A stretch of 64,000 nt of DNA, taken from positions 2,412,873-2,476,872 of the forward strand of contig NW_005202428.1 of the NCBI RefSeq assembly GCF_000372725.1. The letters run 5' to 3'. Of the stretch, positions 18,091-28,551 are shown piece after piece. This DNA is from Emiliania huxleyi CCMP1516. Taxonomy: Eukaryota > Haptophyta > Isochrysidales > Noelaerhabdaceae. Position 1 is the first letter of the stretch; each line of letters opens with the position of its first letter. A model generated the notes under the pieces. The model saw only the letters and a list, made by a program, of their open reading frames with translations, was not told the DNA's origin and ran no database searches. The position numbers and the translations under genes are program-made.

Positions 18091-18429
18091 CATGCTCTCC
18101 GGCGAGCCGTCGCAAACGCGTTTCCGTCCGCCCGTTTCATCGAGTTTGCCCGAGTGGTAAAATGCAATCGAATCTGCCCGAGTGGTCAAGTAAAACGTTG
18201 CCTGTCGTGAAAGTTGCCCGAGTGGTCTGTGGGGAAAAAACGAAAATCGAGACGGACTTCTTGAACGGCCAGGCAACATGTCTTCCTTACTATCATTAAT
18301 TGATGCTTTTTGCACGGCTGAGCCCCCCCACCCCCCCCCCCTCCCCCGCGCCCACTCCCTGCCCTCTCCCGCCACGCACTCCGTCAGAGCCCCCTCCCCT
18401 CTTGCACAACAGGAATTTTGACAATTAAC
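18091..18429 (-). mobile_element. Internally deleted derivative of mobile element A (339 bp)
   Basis: Read on the minus strand it starts GTTAATTGTCAAAATTCC, follows the left 190 bp of the 8242-11266 element through CAAGAAGTCCGTCTCGAT, then jumps straight to the right end with the three CCACTCGGGCA boxes (18147, 18175, 18215) and stops at GCCGGAGAGC. The whole coding part is missing, which is the usual structure of a non-autonomous derivative moved by another copy's protein. Confidence 0.8.
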
Positions 18430-18800
18430 AAGGTGATGCGCGGCGCTGTCTCTCAAGATGGAAGCAGGAAGCTTCCATCCCGGCGGTGGTTCGAATCCAC
18501 ACGAGCCGAAGGGTGAAGGGGGAGGCAGGCCCGAGGTCTGAAGCTCACCCATTGTGGAAGTGAGAACTGCTCGACCCACCCCTGATCCTGCTGAACAAGC
18601 TCCTCTTGTAGCTCGATCGGTCACACCGCCATCGCCGTCGGGGAGAGGGGGGACGACACTGCCTCGGCAGCGTGCACCTCGATCCTGTACCGTGTTTGTT
18701 ATGACCCCCCCCAATGAACACACCAGTGAGGGTGGGCGAGACGATCGAGGGGTCCCGTACCATGCGGAACCGACCCTATCCAGTGCTCAAGTGCTCAAGG
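18430..18800 (+). mobile_element. SINE-like repeat, longest copy
   Basis: The head contains GGTGGTTCGAATCCAC, an RNA polymerase III B-box/T-loop-like motif. The shared body runs from GATCCTGCTGAACAAGCTC through GTAGCTCGATCGGTCACACC (A-box-like TAGCTCGATCGG) to GTTATGACCCCCCC and ends GTGCTCAAGTGCTCAAG. Copies or parts of it occur at 41462-41572 (minus), 53023-53130 (plus), 63292-63640 and 63647-63855 (minus). The head cannot fold as a full tRNA. Confidence 0.6.
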
Positions 18801-19303
18801 GTGGTTGCCGGTAGATAGGACTGGGAATTGAAGTAGATAGCGCGGCGCGGCGGTGGGTGAGGTGGGGTGGGGGGTGGGGGGGGGGGGGCGGCGTGGCGTG
18901 GAGCTCCGAGATAGCGCGAGATCGCCCGAGATCGCGCGGCGCGGCCCGAGATCGCCCGAGATCGCGCGGTTCTGCGGTCGGCGAGGTGGGTGGGTTGGGA
19001 GCGAGGGGGCGGAAGTGTTCAGTGCGGTAGATGGCGAGCTCGAGGCGCGTGAGCCGGACTTGTGAGCCGGACCACCCCCTCTTGTTCTCTGCGTTGTTGA
19101 GCCAGGACTCAACATACTCGGGCTCGTAATCCCAAACTGTCACTCCCCTTTCTCCCGGCCGCGGGGTGGGGCGCGCGCGGGGGCGGCGGGTGTGCGGCGG
19201 GTGTGAGGGATGTCTGTGAGCCCGAGAGCGATATGCCATGTCCGCCTTGCGTTTGTTTTCATAACATCGAAGGCTAAGCTCAAAGTAAACGCAACTCGCT
19301 GAG
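18801..19303. other. Intergenic with CGAGATCGCC tandem motif and a possible orphan exon
   Basis: 18905-18975 has six degenerate copies of GCGAGATCGCC. On the minus strand around 19020-19140 a frame reads WDYEPEYVESWLNNAENKRG, which looks like real coding sequence, but no neighbouring exon is identified and the SINE-like repeat begins just beyond. The 19165-19290 repeat lies upstream of the RING gene. Confidence 0.3.
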
Positions 19304-19855
19304 ATGTTCGCCTCGCGTTTTGTCTGGGCGACCCTGCCTGATCAGTCGGGGCACGCGCATTCCGCCCAATCGGCTTCGATGAATGCGACTGCGCACACGT
19401 ACAACGCGAGCGCACCACAGGTCTTTCCCTACGGCTACGAGCACACCCAGACCGGCTCGCCGCTCATCATCCTCATCATTGGCGGCGTGGCGCGTCTCCT
19501 CCTCTTCATTTGCTGTGGGCTATTCGTCCGACAACGCATGCTGCCGGAGCAGAGCGAGATGCGCAGGTCGGCGCTTTGCTCCGCAATAGCCACGCTGCCA
19601 ACCCGGAAGGCCGCCAATGAGGTCCACGAGTGCTCAATTTGCCTCTGCCCGGCGGTCGAGGGCGAAGAGTTAACGACGATGCCGTGCCAGCACGAGTTCC
19701 ACACAACCTGTATAAACGAATGGCTGGTCCGTACGGCAGACGGCACCCCTGCCTCGTGTCCACTGTGCAAGTGCCCCGCCTTCGAGCCGCAGTTGAGCAC
19801 GGAAGACCAGGTCTATCCCCACGGCTCATTGACCCGTTACATGATCATGAGGTGA
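19304..19855 (+). CDS. Membrane-anchored RING-H2 E3 ubiquitin ligase
   Basis: A 183-residue intronless protein. A single transmembrane segment (about 53-75, LIILIIGGVARLLLFICCGL) precedes a RING-H2 finger with ligands C110, C113, C128, H130, H133, C136, C152 and C155, spaced as C-x2-C, C-x-H-x2-H-x2-C and C-x2-C. This is the architecture of ATL-type ligases that recruit E2 enzymes at cellular membranes. The loop before the last cysteine pair is a few residues longer than usual. Substrate unknown. The start codon at 19304 follows a repeat shared with the NDK upstream region. Confidence 0.85.
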   Translation: MFASRFVWATLPDQSGHAHSAQSASMNATAHTYNASAPQVFPYGYEHTQTGSPLIILIIGGVARLLLFICCGLFVRQRMLPEQSEMRRSALCSAIATLPTRKAANEVHECSICLCPAVEGEELTTMPCQHEFHTTCINEWLVRTADGTPASCPLCKCPAFEPQLSTEDQVYPHGSLTRYMIMR

Positions 19856-20519
19856 CAGGGCGTGTCGTTGCGAGGCGACGTTTGTCTGCCTCTCACTCAA
19901 GACGACAGGCGGCGCGTCCACGTGCAAAGTTCTACGGCTTGTGGCACAGTGCAGGAGGATGGGGAAGGTTGCGCAAATCGCAGCCCGGTCCTCGTGTGGG
20001 GATAGGTGAGTGTGCAAGTCACACAACATTGCATTGTGCAGCGTTCACAGTGGCGCCGCCTGCCACATGTTCTCGCTGGCGGTCGAGATGGAATGGCTCG
20101 CAATGATCGCAATCGTAACACGCGTCGTGCATAAATGCACGACGCGATGGCGAGCGAGCCGTGTGATCGGAAAATCCGTGTGTGACCGGCGCGTCTCGAG
20201 TTGCGGGTGTGAGCGTAACCGTGTGTGAGCGTGCGTGCGTGTGCACCCGTTTCAATGTAATACACACAGCTCCACGATGATCTCTCGGCGCGGGGAGTGA
20301 AACGCGCTCGTTCTCGCGAAAAGACCTCTCCGGACAGCGCCGCGTACCGCTTTTTTGCCTGCTTGCGGTCTCTCGAGAGACGAGAGTCGCCGCGCGTCAA
20401 GTTGGTGCCTAGGCTAGAGGCCGGTTGGAGAGTGGCCGAGAGGTGTGGGTGAGCGCGATAGAGATCAAGGGATCCCACGTTGATGCCTGGTGTATCAGCC
20501 TCCTCTCAAGCAAGCTCCA
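19856..20519. other. Intergenic, no supported gene
   Basis: Rich in TGTG/CACA and Arg-type codons in all frames. Nothing recognised. Confidence 0.4.
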
Positions 20520-21086
20520 TCAAACCGCCACGCTCTTGGGGACAGGCTGCGGCTCGGGTTGCGGGACCGCGTACACAGCGACGGCCGCGGGCGCTACTAC
20601 CCTCATCGCGGTGGGTTGGAAAGGCGACAGGGGCGCGGAGGCGATGGCACGAGCTGCCTGCAGCGAAAAGACCGTCAGCAGGCCAAAGAGGACACAGGCC
20701 ACGGAGTCAAAGAGGATGATTGGCCAGATGAGCCACGCGAACAATCCAGTCAGGTGCTCGCAATCCTCGCTGCTGCTGTCGTGGTTGCCCGAGGCGTATT
20801 CGTCGCAGTCGACACTGTCACTGGATACCACGGCCCAGAGCCAGACGTAGATGACCACGGCAGTGAGCTGCATGGCGGAAGCAAAGGCGCAAAGCCAGGC
20901 GGCGCCAACGTGTGCTCCATGCGATGGCGCGTCTGGTGTGCCAGAGCAACACAGGATTATCGAGGCGCCGGCTATGGCCAAGAGGCCGCTGAGCCCGGGC
21001 CACCAGTAGGTGGCGACGCCAAAGTTAAGAAAGGTGATTACCGCAAACACGAGAACGGCTGCTGCGAGGCTGCGTGCTTTGTTCAC
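20520..21086 (-). CDS. Hypothetical four-helix membrane protein (main exon; start unresolved)
   Basis: Downstream of an acceptor-like CTCCTCCAG at 21087-21095, the frame encodes four hydrophobic segments: AAAVLVFAVITFLNFGVATY, LSGLLAIAGASIILCC, FASAMQLTAVVIYVWLWAVV and IWPIILFDSVACVLFGLL. A short Asp/Ser/Cys-rich loop lies between the third and fourth, and a Pro/Val-rich tail follows. The layout resembles MARVEL/tetraspan-like proteins, but no diagnostic motif is seen. A first exon from an ATG at 21163 is possible but would need a very short intron. The frame is also open upstream without an ATG. Confidence 0.55.
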   Translation of the reverse strand: MNKARSLAAAVLVFAVITFLNFGVATYWWPGLSGLLAIAGASIILCCSGTPDAPSHGAHVGAAWLCAFASAMQLTAVVIYVWLWAVVSSDSVDCDEYASGNHDSSSEDCEHLTGLFAWLIWPIILFDSVACVLFGLLTVFSLQAARAIASAPLSPFQPTAMRVVAPAAVAVYAVPQPEPQPVPKSVAV

Positions 21087-21458
21087 CTGGAGGAGAAGCC
21101 GCGGTTCAGCGTGGTGCGCAACGTGTGTGGGGCGCTGCTGGAGCGTGCCTCTGGCAGTGACATCGTTCTTGCCGAAGGCGAGCCGGGCGTGGCGAAGGCG
21201 AGCCGGATGTGGCAGGGAGCCGGACGAATGCGAGCGGGTCACAATCGCGGGCACGGCGGGCGGCGCCAAAGGAAGTGTCCATGTTTTCTTTTTACTAGTG
21301 TAATGTAAAGCTCTTCCGATATTCCATTCCTTGGAGTTAGGCTCGAGTCCCAGGCACCGCCCACAGTCTCACAGGGAGTCGGTGCTTGATCCGGCGCCCG
21401 ACGCCCGGCGTTGCGAGGCACGCGGTGTGCCCGACGGTTCGCGCGGTCGCGGTGAAGG
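21087..21458. other. Intergenic between two minus-strand genes
   Basis: Possibly carries the 5' end of the four-helix gene. Otherwise nothing is seen. Confidence 0.3.
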
Positions 21459-22759
21459 CTAAAGAGGCGGTCCTTCAAACGCTGGAATGCCTCGTTCTGC
21501 TTTCGCATCGAGCCCTCCAGCTCGCCTCCACTGCCGTGGTGCGTGGTCGCGGAACCACCGCGCACGCTCCTGCAGGAACTCGTCCTCAATGTCAAAGTCC
21601 GTGGCTACCGGTGCGGGCGAGAGCGGGCGTTGCATTTGCTGCTGTCGGCTGAATGATGCGATGGTCCACTCGCAAGTCACTGGCACCGTCGCGCCTCTCG
21701 GCACCTCGTCCCAAGGCCGGCCGTAAAATAAGGAGATGCGCCCCTGCAGCTCCTGGTCGAGCTCATATGCGTCGCTGTCGTCAGGCGCCTCCTCGCGTGG
21801 CCGCCTCACTGGCGAGTCCGGGTAGGAGAAGTAACAGTCATCCCCGTAGGCGGGCGAGCCAGGAGGTGTCGGACCTCCACCGCCTGGAGCAAGCTGCGCC
21901 TCGAGCCATGCCTGTGACGCCTCTGAACCCGGGTCGCGCAGGTATGCATCGGCCTCAGCAGCATCGCCCGTGTAAGCTTCATACGCGCAAAAGAAGGGGT
22001 TTACACGGCGGTTGCGAAAGTTGGCAATGCTGCCACGGGTGGAGAGGCCCCAAGCACCAGTCTCAAAATAACCCAAATTTTCTCTGAAGCGTGTGCGAGG
22101 TCGTCTTGCTTCTCTCGCTCAATCCGCTCACGCTCGAGTTTAGCCCGCTCCTCATGCCGATCGGCCTCAACGCCATCCCAGCCCTCCGGCACCCGATCCC
22201 CACCTGACGGCTGCCCGTCGTTGGCGCGCGGCTCCAAAAGCGCCTCGTCGAAGTAGTCACAGGTGACTCCAGGCACGTCTGGGGCGATGCCTACGCCATC
22301 GTAGGTGCACGTGAACGCACCCTCGCACATGCAACCGTCCATGCACTCGAGCCGGGCGCGCTCGTACGCTTCGGAGGCGCGCCACTCGGTGATGCGTTCA
22401 CCGTCGATCGGCTGTCCAGGTTGCTGTGGGTCGAGCAGCCAGTCACGGAAATCCTCAACCTCCGCCACGCCGAGAGCTGCCTCCGACGCGACCTTTGCCA
22501 CCGCAGCGTCAAAGGCGAGGCTGTGATTCCTTGCTCTCACGCTGCTCACGGCGGCGTCGCTGCTGGTTGGCCACTCATTTCGTCGCCCGCTCCCCTTGCG
22601 ACATGGCGGCGGCCCTTCGCTTTGCGCCGCTTGCGAGCCCAGCGGTGAGCTGGTGATGCTGTGCTGTCGGCTGCGCTTGCCGGATGACTCCCCCACGACG
22701 CCAGCAGCCTTCCTGCGTGGTCGCCTGCGTCGCATCCTGCGTGGTCGCCTGCGTCGCAT
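21459..22759 (-). CDS. Hypothetical protein in two overlapping frames (frameshift or unplaced intron near 22075)
   Basis: The upstream frame (ATG at 22759) begins with two tandem copies of MRRRRPRR from a 24-bp repeat. It then has a Cys-containing segment (ECMDGCMCEGAFTC) and a charged helix (EERAKLERERIEREKQ). The downstream frame (22076 to 21459) continues FRENLGYFETGAWGLS and an acidic, aromatic-rich region to a stop. The two overlap by about 75 bp around the run GAGAAAATTTGGG, so either an indel or an intron joins them. A GTGAGC...CTTCAG pair at this point is 48 nt long and does not change frame. No family recognised. Confidence 0.45.
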
Positions 22760-23166
22760 CCTGCGTGGTCGGTGGCCGGTGGCGGTTCGCGCTCTCGCTC
22801 CTTGCCCCCCATGCGCGCCGGCTGTTGGCTCCCGAGCTGAGGCCGACGATTTGCGGCGGGACGGCCGAGTTTGAATGAGCTGGTTCGCGGCTTCAAGAGC
22901 GGTCGGCGCTCCGGCACAAGAGCTCGACGAGCTAGATACTTGAGCTCAACCGCCGCCGCCTGCGCAAGAGCTCTCGACCGGAGTCGGACTTCAGACCCAA
23001 CGCGGCCGTCAGAAATCACGCCTGCGTGGATCGCGTCACACCATTCCTCGCTACCCAACATACATATCCCCCTCGAGAACCTCGAGAGAGACCCTTCGCC
23101 GTGCAAAAAAATCCCTGCCCTGCCTTCCACGTCACGCCGCGCCGCGCAAGTCAGCCTCGGATTTTG
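22760..23166. other. Divergent upstream region
   Basis: Lies between the starts of the minus-strand hypothetical gene and the plus-strand trefoil gene. It contains further copies of the 24-bp CCTGCGTCGCATCCTGCGTG unit near 22735-22770. Confidence 0.35.
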
Positions 23167-24767
23167 ATGTCGTCGCGTCTGTCGCCGTGCCTGGCCGTGG
23201 TCGCGCTGCTCGCGATCGCAGCGTACACCTTGTACCGCACCCGAGCGGAGCACCGCGTCGAGATCCCTCCCGTGCGAGAGCTCGCGGTGGCGGTGCAGGC
23301 TGCCAACGGGCTCTACCTGGCTGTCGGCGAGGACGGGCTGGTGCGGGCAGGCAGCAGGTCGCCCACCGCGCAGCAGGCGGCGCGCTTCCGGTTGCTTCCA
23401 GTGTCGCAGTCGTCCGCACACGAGCTGCAGCGCCTCTCCGCCGCCCACGAGCTCCGCTCCACCGCCACCAAGCGGCGGACGCGATCGGGATGTGAGTGCT
23501 CCGGCTTTTCGTCAGACTACGGATTCGGGCGGTACTGCCACGAGTGGGAGAGCTCCTTCGAAGACCCGTGGTGCTATGTCGACGACGCATGTGCCGGCGG
23601 ACGCTCCAAACGGGGCTCCTTTGGCCGCAGGCATGAGACGTGCGCACTCGCGCCGCCGCCCTCGCCGCCGCCCTCGCCGCCGTTCCCGCCTCCGCCGCCG
23701 TACGTGGAGCCAAAGTGGCAGCCTCCGCCGGGGTGCAACTGCTCGGGCTACAGCAACGAGCACGGGTATGGCGCGCACTGCGCCGCGTGGGAGAAGCAGC
23801 ACGACGAGTGGCAGACGCCGTGGTGCTATGTGGACGCCGCCTGCCCGTCCGGGCGCTCGGGCTCGTTCGGGCGCAAGCACGCGGACTGCGTGCAGCCGGT
23901 GGAGTCGTTTGGGGCGAGTCCGTTTGGAGGGGACGCCGGGCCGCGCAGCCTCGGCGAATCTCGGGGCGCGGGCGGGGCGCGGCGGCTCGAGGAGATCACG
24001 GTGCGCAGGTCTCGGTCGGAGGAGGTCATGATGTACTCTCGCTCGCGTCGCGAGCGCAAGTTTGCCCGGCGGGAGGCGGCCGAGAGGCAGGCGCAGGAGG
24101 TCGCCAGGCAGGCGTCTGACTTCTTTATGCTCGTCTCCGAGCGGACCGGCGCCTTCCTCGCCGTCGACCTGCCGCCGCACGACAGGGCGCCAAAGCTCCG
24201 CTCGACAGACGCGGCGGCCTGTGGGAGGTTGCCCGAGACCAACCCGAGATCGCCCGAGATTAGGCGCTGATGCTCCGCTCGACGGACGCGAAGCTGAGCG
24301 ACGCCGCCGTCCTCGCGCGCATGCCAGACGGACGCATCCTCGCCGCCGCCGCACGGTCAGGCCCCTTCTCTCGTCGGCCACCTTCGCCGCAACACTCTCT
24401 CTCTGCGGCCCGCCCCCTCTCTCTGCCGCTCCCTCCCTCTCCGCTGCCATCGCCACCGCTTCCCTCGCCACCGCTCCCGCCGCAGCTGCTCCCGCCGCAG
24501 CTGCTCCCGCCGCCGCGCCCCCAGGTCCTTCCTCAATCTGTGCGGCCCCTTCTCCTCCCTCTCGTCCGGCGAGGCCGAGACGGGGCAGGCTGTCTGCGCG
24601 GGCGAGTCCGCCCATGGGCCGATCCGAGCTGTCTGCAACCAGCGTCTTCACGCGTCTGGCCGTGCGCAGGCACGCGCGAGTCGGCCGACGAGCCGCACTT
24701 CAAGCTGCTGCGCGGCAACCACGCCATGCAGATCAACACGACTGTGCTCCGCATTCAGCCACTGTGA
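23167..24767 (+). CDS. Membrane-anchored protein with beta-trefoil-like and WCYV Cys-rich repeats
   Basis: The first exon (23167 to about 24216) encodes an N-terminal anchor (CLAVVALLAIAAYTLY) and a fascin/trefoil-like strand set (NGLYLAVGEDGLVRA...ARFRLLPV). Two copies of a Cys-rich module follow (C-x-CSG...C-x2-WE...PWCYV...C...GSFGR...C), separated by a Pro/Ser linker of the cell-wall-glycoprotein kind (PPSPPPSPPFPPPPP). A second trefoil-like part comes after (FMLVSERTGAFLAVDL). The next exon starts near 24264 (LMLRSTDAKLSDAAVLARMP) if the intron has a GC donor at 24217. The final exon probably encodes ESADEPHFKLLRGNHAMQIN to the stop at 24767. Splicing between 24350 and 24670 is unresolved. 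Likely secreted or cell-surface. Confidence 0.6.
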
Positions 24768-25199
24768 GGGAAGAGCTGCGGGGCGCAGCGCCGCCAGCGC
24801 ATGGCTTCCCCTCGGGCTCGTGTGCAGAATGGAGACAAGTGTGTAGCTGCGTGTGTCTCTGAGAGAGAGTCTCCGAGATAGCGTGGCGCGTACACGTATA
24901 TGGCTTTGTGCGTGGTGATGGACCGAATTTGCGTTTTGCGCTGCCTCTTGCGCGCGTGTGTCTTGAGTGTAATTCACGATCAGGTTTTATATACGCGGCC
25001 CAGCGGGCGATGCGGCGGGGCTTCCTTTGGTGTGCTGGCTCCAGCTCAGGTCAGAGGGCCCAGCCACTCGTCGGTTGGGTGTAAACAAGCATCCCCGAGT
25101 GGCTTCAAACCAAACAGGGTGTGAATAGAGCTGTCTTGATGGTGCTGAGGACGAAGCCACCTCAAACGTTGATGAAGCCGCGAGTTTTTATGTATGTAC
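24768..25199. other. Intergenic, no supported gene
   Basis: Nothing recognisable apart from a TATGTATGTAC run at its right edge. Confidence 0.4.
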
Positions 25200-25840
25200 A
25201 AAGAGAGACGATTTAGGTTTGGGGCAGCGCGAGTGGGCGAACTTTTCGGCGGTCGTGCTTTTCGGCGGTCGTGGAGGTCGTGGAGGTCGTGGAGTGGCGA
25301 GTCACGCTCGTGCGGACAGCATCGATGCCGTCGCCGGACGCGGCGGCGAGGCACACGGGCGCAGCGTGGCGCGTCGGCAGGCCCATCACGAGCGGATGCG
25401 CGACGAGCGCGCTCGGGAAGCGGCCGCGGGCGACGCGGAGCTTCCGCCGGAGGACGACGTGGTCGAGATGGCGAGCGCCGTCCACGTGCTGGACAGCGTG
25501 GCGGAGGTGGGCCCGAACTACACCCTGCTGCGCAGCAAGGAGACGAAGGCGAAGCGGCGGAAGCGACAGCGCGAGGATGCCAGGGCGGCGCTCGACGGCC
25601 ACACTGTCCTGTCCACCGGATTGCGCCTCGAGATATTCTGCGACAGCGAGCGGTGGTACCCTGCGACCGTCATGGCGCGGGAGGAGGACGGGGACGGACG
25701 GATCGTGCACGAGGTCGAGTACGACGGCTACTCGGATCGGCGGTGGTGGCACATGCTGGACGACGAGCGGTGGCGAGCCGTCCCAGAGCAGGCCGGCGCG
25801 GGCGCAGGCGGCGCTGCCGGAGACGGGGATGGGTTGCGGC
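25200..25840 (+). CDS. Tudor-like domain gene, 3' end replaced by repeat (copy 1)
   Basis: The first in-frame ATG is 25396. The protein has a charged helix (KETKAKRRKRQREDARAALD), then LRLEIFCDSERWYPATVMA...IVHEVEYDGYSDRRWW, a small beta-barrel of Tudor/PWWP/agenet type that usually binds methylated Lys/Arg on chromatin proteins. After RAVPEQ the frame turns Gly/Ala-rich and then reads into the reverse complement of the TTTC-tailed element, so the native C-terminus is missing. A second, shorter copy lies inverted at 54350-54945. This may be a captured or duplicated gene fragment rather than an active gene. Confidence 0.5.
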
Positions 25841-25844
25841 GATG

Positions 25845-26035
25845 GACCGCTAGTATATCCTGTTTTCGAAAGAAAGAAAGTGCCCCGTTTGTGCCGCGTC
25901 CCGTGCCCCCCGAGTTCATTTTAAAAAGAAAGAAAGAAAGAGACAACGCAAGGGAGGGATGGGAGGACGGCACGCCGCCACCACACAGGGATTTTAAGGA
26001 GAGGGGTGTGATGCGCTAGCCGTCGCCCTCCCTAA
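25845..26035 (-). mobile_element. TTTC-tailed element, 3' end only
   Basis: Two GAAA runs (25868-25880 and 25925-25945) are followed by the reverse complement of the conserved 3' UTR (GGGAGGGATGGGAGGACGGC and CCACACAGGGATTTTAAGGA). Confidence 0.7.
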
Positions 26036-26925
26036 CACTTCCTCTAGTTTTCATTAGCTGTGAATGTTTATGCCCGCCGCAGGACCGCCCTATTCCACTC
26101 GGCACGCGCCACGGGCCACGAGAGGCCTGGTAGAGCCCAGCTGGCATGTTCTATCGCCCGGGTGTCGGGCTGTCTGCATACAGACGTCTCGTCGCCGTGG
26201 CCGACGCGTGGTCCGACGTGTGGAGGAGTTTGACCTCAGCCAGGCCGTCGGTGTCGGCTGGCTGACGGCGGCCGCCGGAATCGCGATTCGCTCTGCCAGC
26301 TGCCAGCAGCCTCGTGTCGCCGCTCTCGTTGGCGCAGCAGCAGCGATTGGCCTTTGCGCCGTCGCTCGACGGCGTCACCGCCCATCTGACCTGCGCAGCT
26401 CCTGCAGCTCCTGCAGCTCCTGCTGTCAGTCTTCTGCTCTCAGACACGCACCTCACTCGCCGCACGCGGATTGTGCGCCGCGCCAAGCAGGACACGTGCT
26501 CATGCAAACAATGCGAGAACTTGGTTGCGCCGCTTAGTGGCGGCGCTGCTAGGAAGTGGCAGCGTGGGAAGCAAAGCAGATGGAGGCGGCGCGGCATGCC
26601 AAGGAGCTGCTGCTGGCGGAGGTTGAGCGGCTAAGTGCAGCAAGGGCCAAGGGCAAGAAGGGCAAGAAGAAGAAGAAGAATGTGGGCGTGGGCGATACGG
26701 GCGCCGCTAGGCTCAACGAGGAGATGCTGTGCATTACAGAGCTCGTAGCGAGCTCGATTTTGATGAGAATTTGATGAGAAATATCTCAATTTTGAGCAAA
26801 AAACGCCAAAAAAATCGGCGCCTGCGGCGGGCCAGCCTCCGGCGGCGCCTGCGGCGGGCCGCTGGGGCCTCCGCCCCAGACCCTGTTTACACCCGAGCTA
26901 TGCCCCACGACCTGAGCCGGAGCCG
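26036..26925 (+). other. Unresolved region, possible small gene ending at 26774
   Basis: The plus frame 26556-26774 encodes a charged helix ending in a Lys-rich run (AKGKKGKKKKKN) and LNEEMLCITELVASSILMRI before a stop. This is plausible as the last exon of a gene whose upstream exons I cannot place. Opposing frames upstream (26064-26597) conflict. Confidence 0.25.
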
Positions 26926-28551
26926 CTATAACACGTTGCTGAGCCCTGGTATGCACCGCAGCAGCGCCCCGAGGGCCCAGCAGCCAATCACGGACAACGT
27001 CGACGTCGCCAGCCAGCCCAGCACGAGCGCCGCTTCGGGAAGCCGCGTCGCCGACGCCCAGCTGCCCGGCCGAAAGTAGGTTGGATGGCCGAGGGCAGCG
27101 AGAGCCTCCGCATAGCCGTACACGATCAGCGGTAGCACCAGGCCCTGGACGAGGTAAGCCGAGTAGGCCACCTCGCATAGCCGGCGGGACGAGGCCGTCT
27201 GCCAGTTGGCGTGAAGGCGGGACCAGTCGAGGAGCGCGACCGTGAAGGCCATGCAAAACACGCCGACGCACGTGCCGACGCCGAGCATGCAGAGCACGAA
27301 GCCGAGAGATATGGTGTCCACGTCACGGCCGTCAAAGTTGTCCTCCTTCGGGAGGGGCCCCGCTGCAGGATCCTCACCGGGCACGGCTGGCATAAATTTG
27401 AGGCCGCCACCACTGATGTAGAGCGTTGCGGTGAAGGCGAAGCCACCGGCGCCGACGATGGCGGAGACAATCCGTGCGGCTGTGCGCTCTGCGGCGCTCA
27501 GCTCTGGCAAGTGGACGTCGAGCCATCCGTTGCGACGGGCGCGGATGCCGCCTGCGAGAGAAATAAGCGTGTTGGGAGGAGGCTAGAGGGCAAGGGTTGC
27601 GTGTGGTAGAAGAGCAGTAGCAGGTTCCTCGCGGTCAGTTCCGGTCGAATCTCAGGTGTTCTCACCTTCGAAGAAGATGATGTAGAAGGGAAAGGTGCCA
27701 AATGTGAAGGGCAACGTTGCCAGGTTGGACACGAACGGCATCATAGCCGCGTTGAGCGCGCCGCAGCACGCGCCGAGCAGACACAGCGCGGCGAGCGAGG
27801 GCGGGGCCGAGGGGGTGAGAGACGCCGCCTCAGCGGCCCGCATGCGGAAAGAGTAGCCGGCGTTGAATATGCAGAGCCAGGCGAGGAACCACGTCGGCCC
27901 CGGGTCGGGCGCGTAGCCGGGCGACTGCCCGCGCAGGAGGGCCAAGAGGACGTTGATGGCCGGGCCAATGACCAGCACGTAGCAGACGAATGGGATGCCG
28001 AGACGGGTGAACTTGTCCTGCATGAAGGCAAACTCACCCTTGCGCTGGTGCGATGAGGGCGTAAAGTATGCCGAGATGAAGAAGAAGAGGCTCATGAAGT
28101 AGGATGCGTTGAGCGCCATGAAGGCAACACCAAAGGCCTGGAAGGGATGGAGGTAGTCGCCAAGCATGTAAGCAAAGCCGCCCGTACCGAGGAAGCTGGC
28201 GGTGCAGTGGTGCACTATCACGAGCACTGTGAGCCCCAGCTTGAGGATGTCCAGCCACAGGAGGCGTGTCTTGACCGGCTTGGTGGACTTGGTGGATTCC
28301 GTTGCAGTTGGGGTGTCATTGGCCACCCGCGGTGCTTCCTTCTGGACGTCAGCTGGCTTAATGGCCCTTTTTACACAGAGAGGCAGGAGCCGACCGACAA
28401 CGATGCAGACCGCAATCAGCGCAGTGAGGGCCTCGTTGCCGAATGGCACAAAGGCGCACACGGGAATCGCCAGCAGCTGCACCGTCCAGAGCACAACTAC
28501 GCGGCACGTACGCGACGCGCAGCACGGTGCCTTCTCCGAGGTGGACTGCAT
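26926..28551 (-). CDS. Acyltransferase-3 family integral membrane protein, 2 exons
   Basis: Exons 27666-28551 and 26926-27551 join across a GT-AG intron (phase 1) to 503 residues. The catalytic-region motif WLDILKLGLTVLVIVHHC (His114/115), the FFFISAYFTPSS...RKGEFAF loop and DKFTRLGIPF are the signatures of Acyl_transf_3 enzymes. These move acyl groups to sugars, sterols or glycans at membranes. About ten hydrophobic helices are visible. The first ATG inside the open frame (28551) was chosen; an upstream GTG also opens the frame. Donor and substrate cannot be told from sequence. Confidence 0.85.

Noticed and set aside
18470..18520. Possible tRNA gene (GGTGGTTCGAATCCACAC)
   Set aside because: A T-loop-like B box is present, but there is no matching acceptor stem, D arm or anticodon arm. 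It is better explained as the head of a SINE-like repeat.
17464..18723. 419-codon minus frame
   Set aside because: It runs through two mobile elements and a poly-C tract and has no protein character.
19897..20478. 193-codon minus frame
   Set aside because: Arg/His/Ser-rich, overlapping other open frames, and without start context or any family character.
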